This document shows positions 1-6,436 of a stretch of DNA of 9,467 nt, piece by piece. The notes beneath the pieces are model-generated. The model was given only the letters and a program-made list of their open reading frames with translations. It was not told where the DNA came from and searched no databases. Every line of letters begins with the position of its first letter. Position 1 is the first letter of the stretch. This DNA is from Nitratifractor sp. (GTDB lineage Bacteria > Campylobacterota > Campylobacteria > Campylobacterales > Sulfurovaceae). The translations under genes and the position numbers were made by a program. The stretch covers positions 1-9,467 of the forward strand of contig WFSU01000181.1 in NCBI GenBank assembly GCA_015485845.1, written 5' to 3'.

Positions 1-694
1 CAAACCCTACTGGGTGGTTCACAGCCGGATTCGCCCCGAAAATAATAATAGCTTTTGCGTTTTGGATATCACCTAAGTGATTGGTCATAGCGCCATAACC
101 CCATGTATTCGCCACACCGGCGACTGTTGCACTATGTCAAATCCGAGCTTGGTGATCGATGTTGTTCGTCCCGTACATGGCGGCGAATTTTCGGAAATAA
201 TACGCCTGTTCGGTACTCATCTTGGCTGATCCGAGGAAAATCGTCGACTCAGGACTCTCACCGCGCAAGCTTTTGAGCTTGGAGGCGATTTCGTCCAGGG
301 CGGTATCCCAACTGATACGTTTCCAGGCGCCGTTGACTTTTTTCATCGGATACTTCAACCGGACATTTGATCGCACCATGTCGATCATATCGGCACCTTT
401 GGAGCAGTGTCCTCCGTGGCTGATCGGGTGATCCTGGGCGACTTCCTGTCGTACCCATACGCCGTTCTGGACTTCCGCTATGATCCCGCATCCAACCGAA
501 CAGGACGTACATACCGTCTTGATCTTTTGGGATCCAGGGAACGGATCTTTGACCTCTTCTTCCGTAGCCGGTCGTGTCGCTCCTGCACTGGCAAATGCAC
601 TCGTCGCCCCGAAGGCTCCGGCGACTGCTGCCATTTTCAAAAACGATCGACGACCGACCTGGGTGGAGAGGGCATCGTGTGTGTTACGTTGCAT
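1..694 (-). CDS. fdhA: Formate dehydrogenase catalytic (molybdopterin) subunit, selenocysteine-containing, N-terminal part (runs off window)
   Basis: Catalytic subunit of a periplasmic formate dehydrogenase, which oxidises formate to CO2 at a Mo/W-bis-MGD centre. The product starts with a Tat signal peptide (GRRSFLK, Arg15-Arg16, then an Ala-rich segment), so it is exported folded. The [4Fe-4S] domain follows: Cys62-x2-Cys65-x3-Cys69 and Cys97 (HCSKG). The frame meets TGA at 137-139 (residue 186) after DHQARI, then continues open to the window edge with HSATVAGVANTWGYGAMTN, the sequence expected right after the active-site Sec/Cys of FDH. The TGA is therefore read as selenocysteine, supported by a SECIS-like hairpin. 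I chose the ATG at 694 because AGGAGG (703-708) lies 8 nt upstream; a GTG at 700 is too close to that site. It is the last gene of the minus-strand operon visible here. The C-terminal catalytic domain lies outside the window. Confidence 0.93.
102..139 (-). promoter_or_regulatory. Selenocysteine UGA codon with SECIS-like hairpin inside fdhA
   Basis: On the minus strand the UGA (139-137) is followed after 18 nt by a 5-bp perfect stem UCGCC/GGCGA (123-119 with 113-109) closing the loop GGUGU (118-114). The known bacterial SECIS of E. coli fdhF also has a small hairpin whose loop starts GGU about 18 nt after the UGA; this loop is the SelB contact. A weak lower pairing (CAU 136-134 with AUG 104-102) may extend it. 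The hairpin position, loop start and conserved protein context agree. SelA, SelB, SelC and SelD must be encoded elsewhere. Confidence 0.82.
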
Positions 695-724
695 ACTCAC
701 AACCTCCTGATTGTTTGTCGTGTG

Positions 725-922
725 TTAACGGGCGGCGCGGTAATACGCTTCCCAGGCTCTGGTCTTCTTGTAGGTAATCTCTTTTTTGGGCGAGTGACCT
801 ACGACGACACCGTTGGATGCATCGGGCGGGGATGATTTGGCGACGGCGACGACGGTGGTAGCTGCGGCTGCGGCACCTCCGACGGCCAGTGTCTTCAAAA
901 ACCCGCGTCGTTGTTCTTGCAT
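725..922 (-). CDS. Formate dehydrogenase region Tat-target small protein
   Basis: A 65-aa protein that is mostly a Tat signal: MQEQRRGFLK (Arg5-Arg6), then an Ala/Val-rich hydrophobic stretch to about residue 29, then a short tail ending in a Tyr/Arg-rich sequence (ITYKKTRAWEAYYRAAR). Size, signal and position just before fdhA match the family known as formate dehydrogenase region TAT target. Its molecular role is not established; a small periplasmic or membrane-held accessory of the dehydrogenase is the usual guess. The start is the ATG at 922, with AGGAGG 5 nt upstream; a longer frame to 988 would run into the hairpin at 990-1028 and adds no family-like sequence. The gap to fdhA is 30 bp, so the two are cotranscribed. 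Its RRxFLK motif resembles that of FdhA, and both probably use the same export route. Confidence 0.85.
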   Translation of the reverse strand: MQEQRRGFLKTLAVGGAAAAATTVVAVAKSSPPDASNGVVVGHSPKKEITYKKTRAWEAYYRAAR

Positions 923-989
923 CGTGACCTCCTTGTTGTGATAGGTTTGACCCTGAGCGACCCGTGATGAAGGAGTTTCGGGTTTCAAA

Positions 990-1028
990 GGGTCATTTCA
1001 GGGAACGCGCCATTCCCTGAGATGACCC
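990..1028 (-). terminator. Strong intra-operon hairpin (attenuator/processing element candidate)
   Basis: Two 16-nt arms, GGGTCATTTCAGGGAA (990-1005) and its near-exact reverse complement (1013-1028), are separated by a 7-nt loop and have a single mismatched position. The hairpin lies 5 nt after the torD-like stop and about 67 nt before the Tat-target start, inside the operon. On the minus strand it is followed only by TTT, so it is at best a weak terminator. It may cause partial termination, or protect or process the mRNA so that the chaperone and enzyme parts are made in different amounts. I see no convincing promoter between it and the next gene. Confidence 0.7.
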
Positions 1029-1033
1029 CTCGA

Positions 1034-1813
1034 TCAGTCGATCTGTTCGAGACCGGCTTCATCTTCGAAGGTGGAGACATCGATTTCGCAGCTCTGGCTG
1101 AGCGATTCGGCCGCTTTGGCGGCACGGTTGGCGGCACGACGTTTGGCCTCTTCGTCAGCGATGAAGAGTTGCTCCCCTTTGGGGGTGACGACGTGCCCCT
1201 CTTTGGGGGCTGGGACATCAAAATAGAGCCGCTCAAACGTCATAAACGCCCGCAGTACTACGGCAAGAGAGCGGTAGGCGACGGCCGCATCATGCTCATA
1301 AAGCCGCTCGGTAAACACATCGATAAAAGGGTTGATGATATCATCAAACAAACACGTGTGCAGGGAAACATAACTCTCACCTCCATCTATAATCAGCTCG
1401 ATCAACTCGTGCATGAAGGTCATCAGAAATCCGATGCTGTCTTCGGGCTCTTTGTATTCTTCTTCATTGCGTCGGATGCGGGTTTTGGCGAGGAAGTTGC
1501 GCACTTCGACCGTCTTCATGCCGCTTTCAAATCCTTCGAGGTAATACGAAGCAGTGGTACGGACGATCGGGCCGGTAGGGACATGAAAAAGTGCATCGTA
1601 TTCTTGGATGAGCCCTTCGGTGCCTTCTGCATCGATGAAATCCCGCAGTGAACGCAAGGCATCGGCCGAGTGGCTGTCGAGGGGGTTGTCAATCAGGACA
1701 TCGAGGGCTTCCCGGACGCCGTCGTAGCGGTCGGGACGGGTGGTAAAGACGAGCATTTTGCTGAACAGACCGTAATAGAGGGATCGGGCGGGGTTGAGGG
1801 TAGACTTATCCAT
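1034..1813 (-). CDS. TorD-family chaperone for the formate dehydrogenase
   Basis: A cytoplasmic, all-helical chaperone of 259 aa in the TorD/DmsD/NarJ family, which binds the Tat signal and folds or loads cofactor into molybdoenzymes before export. Visible family features are the EYDALFHVP...TTASYYLEG region (about 71-94) and the EPEDSIGFLMTFM signature (122-134). In the usual signature E-P-x-D-H, the His is Ser here. After about residue 215 there is an Ala- and charge-rich tail (KRRAANRAAKAAE, then an acidic end), which makes the protein longer than the roughly 200 aa usual for TorD. The start is the ATG at 1813, with AGGA about 7 nt upstream; it overlaps the stop of the upstream Fe-S gene by 8 nt, so translation is likely coupled. 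Its likely client is the FdhA encoded downstream. It contains no metal-binding Cys cluster. Confidence 0.88.
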   Translation of the reverse strand: MDKSTLNPARSLYYGLFSKMLVFTTRPDRYDGVREALDVLIDNPLDSHSADALRSLRDFIDAEGTEGLIQEYDALFHVPTGPIVRTTASYYLEGFESGMKTVEVRNFLAKTRIRRNEEEYKEPEDSIGFLMTFMHELIELIIDGGESYVSLHTCLFDDIINPFIDVFTERLYEHDAAVAYRSLAVVLRAFMTFERLYFDVPAPKEGHVVTPKGEQLFIADEEAKRRAANRAAKAAESLSQSCEIDVSTFEDEAGLEQID

Positions 1814-3494
1814 GGGAATTTCCTGTGGTTTGAGTGTTGAGGTGGTCTCGAAGCATGAGTTTGGGCTTGCAGTCGGGACAGCAGTAGAGGGTGCGGATAC
1901 GGGTGGCATCATCCCCAAACCGGGGTGCCATCATATTGGCGATCTTTTCGACGGCTTTGACGGTAGCAAACTCTTTGCCGCACTCGACACACTTGAAGAG
2001 CTCATCCTGCGCCAGAACCACCTGTTTGAAGTAATTCGGTTCCAGGTGGAGTTCGTCGTGGTGGACGGTGATGCAGTCGGGTTCGGGGCAGACGTATTCG
2101 CAGTAGCCGCAATCGGTACACATCGAGGCGTTCAGCCGGAGGGTGTTGTCCTCCGGATGCGCCGTGAGGGCTCCGGCAGAGCAGGCACCGACACAGGCGA
2201 CACAGAGGGTGCAGGCATCGGCGTTGACCGTGACGGTGCCGTAGTGGATATGCTCTCCGGTCTCTATCACGCTCAGATCGTCCTCGCCGACGAGATGAGA
2301 GAGGCGATGGGTGAAGCGTTCCCGTTTTTTCATCCCGTACGTCTCCATCCCGAAACGGCACTCGGGGATCGGCTCGGCAAAAGCCATGGCCTCCTCAAGC
2401 GCTGGAAGATCGGGGCAGTAATAGACCGCCTGCTTGCCGTAGCGGTGCTCGAAGATCTCGTTGACGATGGCGATGGCATCCCCGGTGCCTTTGCTCAGGA
2501 CATCAGAGAAGAAAAGGATCGGTTGACCGCTTTGTTGCAGCAGGGTCAGCAGGTGGACTTCGCTGAGGAATTTCTGTCCGGGGATCATCAGCGGCAGTAC
2601 GCCGGGAGCCAGCGCGAGATCGACCGAGTCAAGATCGACCTGTTCCGGAAGGATGAGGGGAATCCGGTCACGGTAATACGCCGAAACCGTTTCGAAGGTA
2701 TCCATCGGCATCTGCGTATAGTCAAGTGCTCCGGAGGGGCAGATGCTGACACATCCGCCGCAGCCGTGGCAGTTGACGGGATTGAACGATAGATGCCGCT
2801 CGGCATCAATTTTCAGGATGGAGGTGGTGGGACACACCTCTTCGCATTTGCCGCAGACATTGGTGAGGCGTTCATGATATTGGCAAATCGTCGCGTCATA
2901 ACTGAGGAAATTTTTATACGGATAGTGCTCCCGATGGGCACGTGCTTGCTCGAGTGCCGCATCGAGCCCCAGCACTTGGGCATCGTATACTCCACTCTGA
3001 CGCAACGCAAACTCCGGAGCCCCGAACCAGATGATTTGATGGGTCAGGAGGGTATCTTTCTCCTCAAAAGTGCGGATGGAGACACGCAAATCTCCGATCT
3101 CACCGGTGACATCGAGGATCAGTTCCGGATCGAGCCAGATGGCCGTGAAGCCCTCTTCAGTGAGTTGTGCAGCGAGATCCCTGCGTTCTTCTTCGGAGAT
3201 TACCAGCAGCCGGTCGCCCGTCGGTCGGCTCAGATCAAAATGCTGCGCCCCTTCAAACGCCCTTGCACGAACATCGTACAGCGTTTTGATCGAAGCAATC
3301 TGCGCCGCCACGTCATCCTGCGTATGGTGGCGGTACCAGTCGATCTCCGGGGCAAACACGTCGGCAGGAATCTCCGGATGGTTGCTTATAAAGTAATGTT
3401 CGGTCTTTTTGTCGGGGAGTTTTGTTGTGACATCGATGGATTCGTGCAGAGGAAATTCTAATTTTTCTTTACTGTAAAAGATAAATTCATTCAT
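1806..3494 (-). CDS. Polyferredoxin-like protein with four Fe-S motifs and a C-terminal zinc-ribbon-like segment
   Basis: A 562-aa protein, first gene of the formate dehydrogenase operon. Residues 1-200 show no family I recognise. Two ferredoxin motifs follow: Cys204/214/217/221 (CGKCEEVCP; the first ligand is displaced nine residues upstream) and Cys242/245/248/252 (CHGCGGCVSICP). A middle region of about 175 residues without Cys motifs separates them from a second pair: Cys428/431/434/438 and Cys459/462/465/469. Near the end, Cys502-x2-Cys505 and Cys538/539-x2-Cys542 look like a zinc ribbon or rubredoxin-type knuckle. There is no signal peptide or membrane segment, so it should be cytoplasmic. 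Position suggests electron transfer to or from, or maturation of, the dehydrogenase, but the enzyme is exported and this protein is not, which favours maturation or a cytoplasmic electron link. AAGGA about 8 nt upstream supports the ATG at 3494. Confidence 0.85.
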   Translation of the reverse strand: MNEFIFYSKEKLEFPLHESIDVTTKLPDKKTEHYFISNHPEIPADVFAPEIDWYRHHTQDDVAAQIASIKTLYDVRARAFEGAQHFDLSRPTGDRLLVISEEERRDLAAQLTEEGFTAIWLDPELILDVTGEIGDLRVSIRTFEEKDTLLTHQIIWFGAPEFALRQSGVYDAQVLGLDAALEQARAHREHYPYKNFLSYDATICQYHERLTNVCGKCEEVCPTTSILKIDAERHLSFNPVNCHGCGGCVSICPSGALDYTQMPMDTFETVSAYYRDRIPLILPEQVDLDSVDLALAPGVLPLMIPGQKFLSEVHLLTLLQQSGQPILFFSDVLSKGTGDAIAIVNEIFEHRYGKQAVYYCPDLPALEEAMAFAEPIPECRFGMETYGMKKRERFTHRLSHLVGEDDLSVIETGEHIHYGTVTVNADACTLCVACVGACSAGALTAHPEDNTLRLNASMCTDCGYCEYVCPEPDCITVHHDELHLEPNYFKQVVLAQDELFKCVECGKEFATVKAVEKIANMMAPRFGDDATRIRTLYCCPDCKPKLMLRDHLNTQTTGNSHG

Positions 3495-3508
3495 AAAACA
3501 AATCCTTT

Positions 3509-3528
3509 TGGTAAAAAAGTATTTACCA
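3509..3528. promoter_or_regulatory. Inverted repeat at the start of the formate dehydrogenase operon (operator candidate)
   Basis: TGGTAAA (3509-3515) and TTTACCA (3522-3528) are perfect 7-bp arms around a 6-nt spacer. The repeat lies between the putative minus-strand -10 box and the ribosome binding site of the first operon gene, over the expected transcription start. That is a typical repressor position, though a leader hairpin is also possible. In AT-rich DNA such a repeat can arise by chance. Confidence 0.45.
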
Positions 3529-3533
3529 TTGTA
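3528..3533 (-). promoter_or_regulatory. Putative -10 box of the formate dehydrogenase operon promoter
   Basis: TACAAT on the minus strand would start transcription near 3521, giving a leader of about 27 nt that contains AAGGA before the ATG at 3494. No good -35 hexamer is visible at the right distance (GTGTAT at 3556-3551), so the promoter may need an activator. Confidence 0.4.
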
Positions 3534-3576
3534 GGTTACTCTTTCTTTTGATACACTTAAATAGATACTGTTTTCT

Positions 3577-3597
3577 TTACTTTTTCAACTAAAGTAA
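3577..3597. promoter_or_regulatory. Second inverted repeat in the divergent control region
   Basis: TTACTTT (3577-3583) and AAAGTAA (3591-3597) are perfect 7-bp arms with a 7-nt spacer. The repeat sits just upstream of the putative -35 area of the plus-strand promoter and upstream of the minus-strand promoter too. It could be a dimer site for a regulator of either operon. Its AT-rich content makes chance occurrence a real alternative. Confidence 0.35.
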
Positions 3598-3619
3598 TCT
3601 CTAAGAGCAAAAGATATGT

Positions 3620-3625
3620 TATAAT
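3620..3625 (+). promoter_or_regulatory. Putative -10 box of the sensory operon
   Basis: A consensus TATAAT overlaps the first possible ATG (3624) of the binding-protein gene. If used, transcription would start near 3632, downstream of that ATG, which would make the GTG at 3654 the real start. No clear -35 hexamer is visible. Confidence 0.4.
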
Positions 3626-4820
3626 GAAACTTAAATTCAAGACAAGGTATTGCGTGAAACACGTCCAAAAGTCTTTTTGGGTTGTCCTGACGGCACTGGT
3701 GCTGATCGCGGGATGGATCGGTATACATTTCCTGACCGAAGAGGCGTCCGTGGCGGAAATCCGACTGGGGATTTCTCTCCCGCTGAGCAGCATAAACGAA
3801 GAGCTGGGCAAGAGTGTCCTGCAGGGGGCACAGGCGGCTTTTCAGGTGGCCAATTCTCAGGGGGGTATTGCCGGAAAACCGATTCGTCTGATCGCCTATG
3901 ACGATAAATACGAACCGCAAATTACACTGACCAATACCCGAAAACTTCTGGAGGAGGATCGGGTCTTTGCCCTCTTTGGTTTTGTCGGAACGCCCACCGT
4001 CAAGAAAATTTTACCGATGATCGGTGACACGCCGTTTGTGGCTCCTTATACCGGCGCCTCTTTTTTGCGTGACCCCACCCGTGATAATCTGGTCAATTTT
4101 AGAAGTTCGTACCGGGATGAGATTCAAAAGATTGTTGACCATCTTGTTTCGCAACGTGACTTTAAGCGGTTTGCTATTTTTTACCAGAATGACGACTACG
4201 GGATCGAGGGATACAATGCCACGATTGCAGCACTCCGCCAACATAAGTTGTCTCTCGTTGGAGAGGGGACATACAAGCGCAATACCCTCTCGGTGCGCCA
4301 TGCCCTCAATGAGATCAAAGGTTCCCACCCCGAAGCGATCATCATCGTCGGTGCGTACAAACCCAGTGCGTATTTTATTCGGGAAGCACGACAGTGTTGC
4401 GATGCCGGTGTAGTGTTTGCTCCCATTTCGTTTGTCAATGCCGATGCACTCGTGGCGGAGCTGGGGAACGCAACCGAAGGGATACTCTTTTCCCAAACGG
4501 TTCCGGCATACGATGACCGGACAATGCCTGCCGTGCGATCGTTTCGTCGGGATTTGATCCGTTTCGCCCCGGAGGCGAAACCGACTTTTGCGGCATTGGA
4601 AGGGTATCTTGCCGCTCGTGCCGTTGTAGCAGCGCTGCGCAAGCGGAGTGGCCGAATCGATCGGGAACGTTTCCTCGAGGCGCTGAAAACCCTCCGCGCC
4701 GATGACCTCGAGGGGTTGCCGATCCGGTACCGGAATACGCAGTTGCTCAACCGGGTTTATCTGAGCACGTTTCATGATGGAGCCTTTCACCCTCTCATGC
4801 GTACCGGAGGAGAACCATGA
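3624..4820 (+). CDS. Type-1 periplasmic binding protein (branched-chain amino acid/LivK-like fold), membrane-anchored, sensor component
   Basis: A 398-aa ligand-binding protein of the Peripla_BP_6 (LivK/AmiC-like) fold. A hydrophobic segment (about 18-37) follows a basic N-terminus; no lipobox Cys is seen and no strong signal peptidase site (ASVA at 41-44 is possible), so it is probably held in the inner membrane facing the periplasm. Family landmarks are IRLGISLPLSS (46-56), the ANSQGGIAGKPI segment (76-87), AYDDKY (91-96) and FGFVGTPTV (118-126). No ABC permease or ATPase gene is nearby; instead a kinase and a regulator follow with overlaps, so its job is sensing rather than uptake. The ligand cannot be told. 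Coordinates use the ATG at 3624, which lacks a good ribosome site. The GTG at 3654, with AAGG 6 nt upstream and downstream of a TATAAT, may be the true start (388 aa, MKHVQKSF...). Confidence 0.85.
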   Translation: MKLKFKTRYCVKHVQKSFWVVLTALVLIAGWIGIHFLTEEASVAEIRLGISLPLSSINEELGKSVLQGAQAAFQVANSQGGIAGKPIRLIAYDDKYEPQITLTNTRKLLEEDRVFALFGFVGTPTVKKILPMIGDTPFVAPYTGASFLRDPTRDNLVNFRSSYRDEIQKIVDHLVSQRDFKRFAIFYQNDDYGIEGYNATIAALRQHKLSLVGEGTYKRNTLSVRHALNEIKGSHPEAIIIVGAYKPSAYFIREARQCCDAGVVFAPISFVNADALVAELGNATEGILFSQTVPAYDDRTMPAVRSFRRDLIRFAPEAKPTFAALEGYLAARAVVAALRKRSGRIDRERFLEALKTLRADDLEGLPIRYRNTQLLNRVYLSTFHDGAFHPLMRTGGEP

Positions 4821-6436
4821 AACTCCTGCAGCAGATCGATCGCTATCTGGAACACATTCCGTTCTCACGCAAGACAAAATGGTTTATCGGGATCATAGCG
4901 ATGGGGATGATCTCCATCGGTTTTTTCATGCTGGTATCAATCTTTGCGATCAAATACGACTATGAAACGCTGTTTACCAAGCGGACGTTTCCTCAGACCA
5001 ACCTCGAAAATATTAAAGACATTTACACTGTCAACATTTACGATACCCTCCATGATCTCAAAAAGGGCAACGTCCAACCCAAGGACGCAATCGAAGTCAT
5101 GGAGTTGGGACGCCAGATCATCGGAACCGAGTGGGAACATTATCGTCAAGCCCAGCAAAAGGAGATTGGAGGGGCTCCCCAGCTGGCCAACCAATGGCTG
5201 AGGCTCTTTCTCAGCCACACCCCCTCTCCCCGAGAGCAGGATTATCAGAAGGGTCTCCTTAGCAAGATTGACACCAAAATGGAGAAAATTCAGGCAGAGA
5301 TAGGTCATCTTGTAACGGCACTTCAGACCGGAGATACTGCTACAGCAAAACGGATCGAAAAAAAAGTCCTCCTTGATATTCCCTCGATCAACATTTATCT
5401 CTCCAGCCTGATCCGCCTCAATCTCAAAAAAGCCGTTGCCGAAAAAGCCCGCAACGATCGGATGTTTCACACATCGATTCTGATGTTGTTTCTGCTGTTG
5501 GCGTTGACGTTTTTCCTGAGCCTGATGATCGCCGGATTGCTGGCGACCCATTTCAAAACGCTCAACGCTTCGCTTGAAGACAAAGTAGAAGCCAAAACCT
5601 CGGAGCTCCGTCAGCTCAACGCTTCGCTTGAGGCACGCATCGAGCGGGAAGTCCAGGCCAGCCGCAAAAAAGACCGGATCATGTTTCAGCAGGCGCGGCT
5701 GGCGAGTATGGGGGAGATGCTCCAGAATATCGCCCATCAGTGGCGACAGCCTCTGGGGACACTGATGATGATTATCCAGAGTTTTCAGTCGAAGTATCTG
5801 GCGGGCAAGCTGAATGAATCCTTTATCGAATCCCGGGTCGAGGATGCCACCCGCGTCGCACAAAATATGTCCCACACGCTGGAGGATTTTCGGACGTTCT
5901 TCCACCCCCACAAAATACAGACAACCTTTTCACTCCGGGAGGTGATCGACAAAGCACTCGACCTGACCAAATATCCGCTCAAAGAGGACAATATTCTCGT
6001 CCACGTGGATCTCAAGGGAGATGCCTGTATCTACGGGTACGAAAACGAGATGATACACATCCTCCTGAATCTTATTAATAATGCTCGTGATGCTTTTCAT
6101 GGGAAAACGCTTTCGCTGAAAAAGATTTTGTTCATTGTCAAACAGACGGATCAGGCGCTGATCGTTCATGTGATTGACAACGCCGGAGGGATTCGGGAAG
6201 AGTTGATTCCCAAGATCTTCGAACCCTATTTTACGACCAAACACAAGAGCGCGGGGACGGGGGTCGGTCTCTACATGTCCAAACAGATCATCGAAAAGCA
6301 CATGCATGGTAAAATAGCCTGCAAAAACATCCGCTTCAAAATCAAACGCGAGAGCAAAAAGCTCTATCGGTGCGCGATGTTTACCCTCGAGATCCCCCAC
6401 AGCCCACCCAAGGAGCCCGAACATGAACCGACGTGA
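4817..6436 (+). CDS. Sensor histidine kinase, two-TM with large periplasmic domain
   Basis: A 539-aa membrane kinase. TM1 spans about 23-45 and TM2 about 217-243, with a mostly helical periplasmic domain of about 170 residues between them. A coiled-coil linker (about 245-290) contains a duplicated LNASLE unit. The phosphoacceptor region ARLASMGEMLQNIAHQWRQPLG has His307. The ATP-binding domain shows the N box (NLINNARDAF, 418-427), G1 (DNAGGI, 454-459), F box (FEPYFTT, 468-474) and G2 (GTGVGLYMS, 480-488), so it should be active. The start ATG overlaps the stop of the binding-protein gene by 4 nt (ATGA) and has GGAGG 6 nt upstream, implying coupled translation. It overlaps the next gene by 14 nt. 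The arrangement suggests that the anchored binding protein presents its ligand-bound form to the periplasmic domain of this kinase, as TorT does for TorS. Its partner is the regulator at 6423. Confidence 0.93.
   Translation: MKLLQQIDRYLEHIPFSRKTKWFIGIIAMGMISIGFFMLVSIFAIKYDYETLFTKRTFPQTNLENIKDIYTVNIYDTLHDLKKGNVQPKDAIEVMELGRQIIGTEWEHYRQAQQKEIGGAPQLANQWLRLFLSHTPSPREQDYQKGLLSKIDTKMEKIQAEIGHLVTALQTGDTATAKRIEKKVLLDIPSINIYLSSLIRLNLKKAVAEKARNDRMFHTSILMLFLLLALTFFLSLMIAGLLATHFKTLNASLEDKVEAKTSELRQLNASLEARIEREVQASRKKDRIMFQQARLASMGEMLQNIAHQWRQPLGTLMMIIQSFQSKYLAGKLNESFIESRVEDATRVAQNMSHTLEDFRTFFHPHKIQTTFSLREVIDKALDLTKYPLKEDNILVHVDLKGDACIYGYENEMIHILLNLINNARDAFHGKTLSLKKILFIVKQTDQALIVHVIDNAGGIREELIPKIFEPYFTTKHKSAGTGVGLYMSKQIIEKHMHGKIACKNIRFKIKRESKKLYRCAMFTLEIPHSPPKEPEHEPT
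5561..5631 (+). repeat. 17-bp exact direct repeat inside the kinase linker
   Basis: CTCAACGCTTCGCTTGA occurs at 5561-5577 and 5615-5631, in frame and 54 bp apart. It encodes LNASLE twice within the coiled-coil linker (residues 249-254 and 267-272) and marks a recent 18-codon duplication. Confidence 0.8.

Noticed and set aside
137..139. TGA as a true stop making fdhA a pseudogene or truncated gene
   Set aside because: The frame stays open to the window edge with conserved FDH sequence, the position is exactly the active-site Sec/Cys, and a SECIS-like hairpin follows.
695..700. GTG start of fdhA at 700
   Set aside because: Only 2 nt separate it from the AGGAGG site; the ATG at 694 has normal 8-nt spacing.
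923..988. N-terminal extension of the Tat-target protein up to 988
   Set aside because: It would precede the Tat motif with unrelated residues; the ATG at 922 has an excellent ribosome site.
923..989. Internal promoter for the Tat-target and fdhA genes after the hairpin
   Set aside because: The best -10 candidate (TATCAC at 943-938) would start the message inside the ribosome binding site and has no -35.
1022..1651. 209-aa plus-strand open frame opposite the TorD-like gene
   Set aside because: It is antisense to a recognisable chaperone and starts inside the hairpin arm; no family features.
1794..2792. 332-aa plus-strand open frame antisense to the polyferredoxin gene
   Set aside because: It lies fully opposite a clear Fe-S protein, has low-complexity Gly/Asp/Val-rich composition and no recognisable domain; it is a codon-usage shadow.
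4937..5911. 324-aa minus-strand frame opposite the histidine kinase
   Set aside because: Antisense to a gene with all kinase boxes; no domain in the translated sequence.
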